From contig NZ_CP108538.1 in the NCBI RefSeq assembly GCF_035994185.1, positions 5,991,501 to 6,055,500 of the forward strand: a stretch of DNA of 64,000 nt, in the 5' to 3' direction. The stretch's first letter is position 1. Each line of letters begins with the position of its first letter. Below, in pieces: positions 61,533 to 64,000 of this stretch. The notes beneath the pieces were generated by a model. That model was not told where the DNA came from. It searched no databases and saw only the letters and a program-made list of their open reading frames with translations. The translations under genes were made by a program, and so were the position numbers. The DNA is from Streptomyces sp. NBC_01217 (GTDB lineage: Bacteria > Actinomycetota > Actinomycetes > Streptomycetales > Streptomycetaceae).

Positions 61533-61942
61533 GCCGGCCCGGGTCCCGCGCCGCGCTGTTTGTAGAGGCTGATGCTGACCGTACGGTCGTCGGCGACCGA
61601 GGAGTCGACCTTTCCGGCCAGTGCGGAGAGCACCGTCCAGGCGAAGGTGTCCCGCTCGGGCGCCCGGCCGTCCGTCGTCGGGGCCGACACCGTCACCTCC
61701 AGAGAATCCTCGATGAGCCGGAAGACGCAGCTGAGGACGGAGCCCGGCACGGCCTGCTGGAGCAGGATCGCGCAGGCCTCGTCGACCGCGATGCGAAGAT
61801 CCTCGATCTCGTCGAGGGTGAAGTCCAAGCGCGCTGCGAGACCGGCCGTTGCCGTACGCAGCACCGACAGGTAGGCACCCGCAGCGGGCAGCCGGACCTC
61901 TACGAAGTCCTGATTCCCGGGCTCGCCTGCGATCTGGGACAC
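61529..61942 (-). CDS. RsbW-like anti-sigma factor of SigH (UshX/PrsH)
   Basis: A 137-residue GHKL-ATPase anti-sigma factor. The N-box is IEDLRIAVDEACAILLQQAV, and the fold ends in DRTVSISLYKQRG. In S. coelicolor the same gene next to sigH encodes UshX (PrsH), which binds SigH. GTG 61942 was chosen because GGAGG lies 5 bases upstream and it gives MSQIAGEPGNQDFVEVRLP; the frame is open further but unsupported. Its stop overlaps sigH. No anti-anti-sigma gene is adjacent. The 61943-62173 region upstream is non-coding and should hold the promoters. Confidence 0.88.
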   Translation of the reverse strand: MSQIAGEPGNQDFVEVRLPAAGAYLSVLRTATAGLAARLDFTLDEIEDLRIAVDEACAILLQQAVPGSVLSCVFRLIEDSLEVTVSAPTTDGRAPERDTFAWTVLSALAGKVDSSVADDRTVSISLYKQRGAGPGPA

Positions 61943-62173
61943 CCTCACCTCCAAGGTGGCACAAACTCTTTCGAGGATCCGGGAAGGGTGCCCCGGAGCC
62001 ATGCGGTACGTCTTCGGTTCTGGTCCGGCGACGCTATCGCGATACATGATGCCGTGTCGCCGAACCCCCAGCCCATGACTGTCACTCATGGTAAGCCCAT
62101 GAGTACACACAGTGGGTAGAGGTCTGCGGCGGTCAATTACGAACAACCGGCGCCGGTTTGACGTACCCAGGCG

Positions 62174-62434
62174 TCAGACGATCGAACCGTGCTCGAAGCA
62201 CCAGCGCCAGTTTTCGCCCGCCTCGAAGCTCCGCATCACCGGATGACCGGTCTCCTTGAAATGCCCGGTGGCGTGTTGCAGCGGCGACGAATCGCAGCAG
62301 CCGACATGGCCGCAGAGCAGACAGAGCCGTAGCTGCACGGGGTGGGTGCCCGCCTCCAGGCAGCCGAGACAGGTCGCGCTGAGCGGGGCCGGCTCGGGGC
62401 GCGGCAGTTCGGGCACGTGCGGGCATTCACTCAT
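62174..62434 (-). CDS. UBP-type zinc-finger protein
   Basis: An 86-residue protein that is a single UBP (BUZ) zinc finger. Ligands are visible in order: ATCLGCLEAG, LRLCLLCGHVGCCDSS, and the His series QHATGHFKETGHPVM. A conserved Trp segment ENWRWCFEHGSIV ends it. In eukaryotes the domain binds ubiquitin C termini; its bacterial role is unknown, perhaps regulating the neighbouring antiporter, with which it is often paired (inference). ATG 62434 was chosen over a longer frame because it begins the conserved MSECPHV. Confidence 0.83.
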   Translation of the reverse strand: MSECPHVPELPRPEPAPLSATCLGCLEAGTHPVQLRLCLLCGHVGCCDSSPLQHATGHFKETGHPVMRSFEAGENWRWCFEHGSIV

Positions 62435-62469
62435 GATTGTCAGGTTACGACGGATGCGAGGACCGTGAA

Positions 62470-64000
62470 ATGGATGCATTGCCGCTGGTGGCGCTGGTCG
62501 CGGTCAGCGCGGCCGTCGCGGGGGCCGCTCGCCGCACCCCCGTGCCGCCCCCACTGCTGTTGGTCGCGGCGGGGCTGATCGCCTCGTATCTGCCCGGGGT
62601 GCCGACGTACACCCTGGACGCGCACGTGGTGCTGCCCCTGCTGCTGCCGCCCTTGCTCTACACGGCGGCCGTCGACAGCTCGTACCTCGATCTGCGCGCC
62701 AATATCCGGCCGGTCGCGCTGCTCTCCGTGGGTTACGTCCTGTTCGCGACCTTCGCGGTCGGCTGGCTGGCGTACCGTCTCGTGCCCGACCTGCCGCTCA
62801 CCGCCGCGCTGGTGCTCGGTGCGGTCGTCGCCCCGCCGGACGCCGTCACCGCCGCCGCGATCGCCCGCCGGGTGGGGCTGCCCGGCCGGGTCACGACGAT
62901 CCTGCAGGGTGAGTCCCTGGTGAACGACGCCACCGCGATCACGGCCTACAAGGTGGCGCTCGCCGCCGCCGTCGGCGAGGGCATGAGCTGGGGCGCCGGG
63001 ATCGGCGAATTCCTTCTCGCCGCGGTCGGCGGCGTCGTGGTCGGCCTGGCGCTGATGGTGCCGCTGCACTGGCTCCGTACCCACCTCAAGGAAGCGCTGC
63101 TGCAGAACACCCTGTCGCTGCTGATCCCCTTCGTGGCGTACGCGGCGGCCGAACGCGTGCACGCCTCCGGGGTGCTCGCCGTGGTCGTCGTCGCGCTCTA
63201 TCTGGGCCACCGGTCCTGGCAGGTCGACTTCGCGACCCGGCTCCAGGAGGCGGCCGTCTGGAAGATGGTCGCGTTCATCCTGGAGTCCGCGGTCTTCGCG
63301 CTGATCGGGCTGCAGCTGCCCTTCGTACTGAAGGGGCTCGGTATGTACGCCGTGGCGGACGCCCTCTGGTACGCGGTGGGCGTGTTCCTCGCCGTCGTCG
63401 TGGTCCGCTTCATCTGGGTCTACCCGTCGACATACGTGCCCAGATGGCTGTCGAAACGGATCAGGGAACGCGAGCCCGAGACCAACTGGACGGCTCCGCT
63501 GATCGTCGGCTGGGCCGGGATGCGCGGGGTCGTCTCGCTCGCCATCGCCTTCTCCATCCCGGTGCTCACGACCGACGGGCAGGCCTTCCCGGCCCGCAAC
63601 CTGGTGCTGTTTTTGACCTTCACCACCGTCATCGGCACCCTCGTCATCCAGGGCCTCAGCCTGCCGATGCTGGTACGCGTCCTGAAGCTGCCGGGGCGCG
63701 ACGCGACCGCGGAGACCCTGGCCGAGGCGCAGGCGCAGAGCGAGGCGTCCACGGCCGCCGAGACGCGCCTTGAGGAGCTGCTCACCGATCGGCGCAACTC
63801 CCTGCCCGGACCGCTCACCGACCGGCTGCGCACGGTCCTGGAGCGCCGCCGCAACGCCGTGTGGGAGCGGCTGGGCGCGGCCAATCCGGTGACCGGGGAG
63901 TCGGCGGACGACACCTACCGCCGTCTGGCCAGGGAGATGATCGACGCCGAGCGCGAGGTCTTCGTACGGCTGCGAAACGAGCGGCAGATCGACGACGAGA
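62470..64000 (+). CDS. CPA1-family Na+/H+ antiporter, N-terminal 510 residues
   Basis: The frame is open from ATG 62470 to the window edge (510 codons), so the C terminus is missing. About 12 membrane helices cover residues 1-405. Ion-path motifs are present: VVAPPDAVTAAAIARRVGLP (Asp in PPDAV) and LQGESLVNDATAITAYKVAL (the ND pair). VGWAGMRGVVSLAIAFSIPV is the conserved arginine helix. Residues beyond 420 are a charged cytoplasmic domain with coiled-coil character (TLAEAQAQSEASTAAETRLE). The GAGG before the ATG is weak. It is divergent from the UBP finger gene. Confidence 0.9.
   Translation, partial: MDALPLVALVAVSAAVAGAARRTPVPPPLLLVAAGLIASYLPGVPTYTLDAHVVLPLLLPPLLYTAAVDSSYLDLRANIRPVALLSVGYVLFATFAVGWLAYRLVPDLPLTAALVLGAVVAPPDAVTAAAIARRVGLPGRVTTILQGESLVNDATAITAYKVALAAAVGEGMSWGAGIGEFLLAAVGGVVVGLALMVPLHWLRTHLKEALLQNTLSLLIPFVAYAAAERVHASGVLAVVVVALYLGHRSWQVDFATRLQEAAVWKMVAFILESAVFALIGLQLPFVLKGLGMYAVADALWYAVGVFLAVVVVRFIWVYPSTYVPRWLSKRIREREPETNWTAPLIVGWAGMRGVVSLAIAFSIPVLTTDGQAFPARNLVLFLTFTTVIGTLVIQGLSLPMLVRVLKLPGRDATAETLAEAQAQSEASTAAETRLEELLTDRRNSLPGPLTDRLRTVLERRRNAVWERLGAANPVTGESADDTYRRLAREMIDAEREVFVRLRNERQIDDE

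Overview
The window is high-GC actinobacterial chromosome and reads as Streptomyces. It carries DasR-DasABC-NagB, SigR-RsrA, a WhiB1/WblE-type WhiB protein, SigH with its anti-sigma factor, a B12-riboswitch-controlled nrdAB operon, and leaderless or GTG starts with GC-rich hairpin terminators. From memory, the order of the second half follows the chromosome core of S. coelicolor. Both ends are cut: the left end is inside a metallopeptidase gene and the right end is inside a Na+/H+ antiporter gene.

Layout. 0-9.7 kb: a TerD-AIM24 fusion with two more AIM24 genes, a NUDIX/metalloprotease pair, an SDR protein, moaE, a small membrane protein, a YlbL-type PDZ-Lon protease and a PPA1309-family gene. 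9.7-15.4 kb: a UPF0182 membrane protein, then two identical initiator tRNA genes flanking a Sel1-repeat gene. 15.5-18 kb: catR/catA with an operator palindrome lying exactly in the catA promoter spacer, then a CBS protein. 18-27.6 kb is the accessory part: a 2134-residue secreted RHS protein with a PD-(D/E)xK-like nuclease domain at its C terminus, an unknown gene just downstream that is a candidate immunity gene, a secreted phospholipase D-like protein read divergently, and a nested inverted repeat. 27.6-34.4 kb: hisN, a TetR regulator, an SMR exporter, aroA-rsgA, an M50 protease, an SRAP protein and a small alpha/beta hydrolase. 34.4-42.6 kb: sigR-rsrA with a SigR-type promoter, two translationally coupled membrane HD-domain proteins, a TPR protein, def, a secreted M15 peptidase and a GlxA-type regulator.

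42.6-48.3 kb: nrdA-nrdB behind a cobalamin riboswitch, then an SSF monocarboxylate permease with its DUF3311 partner. 48.6-56.2 kb is the aminosugar locus: dasR, dasABCD and nagB. DasR-type palindromes (dre) lie before dasA and before nagB, and a decayed SIS-domain gene sits beside nagB. 56.4-64 kb: a PdtaS-like histidine kinase preceded by another dre-like palindrome, wblE with a CRP-like site in its leader, a diacylglycerol kinase-family protein, sigH and its anti-sigma factor, a UBP zinc-finger protein and the antiporter.

How parts work together. The das genes import chitin-derived sugars (DasABC), cleave them (DasD) and deaminate GlcN-6-P (NagB) under DasR. SigR/RsrA and CatR/CatA handle thiol and peroxide stress. 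SigH and its anti-sigma factor handle osmotic and developmental stress. nrdAB is expected to be shut off when B12 allows the B12-dependent reductase to work. Most genes are ordinary core genes. The points most worth a second look are the RHS/candidate-immunity/PLD group, the dre before the kinase gene, the SIS pseudogene, the CRP-like site at wblE, the nested starts of sigH and sigR, and the TerD-AIM24 cluster.
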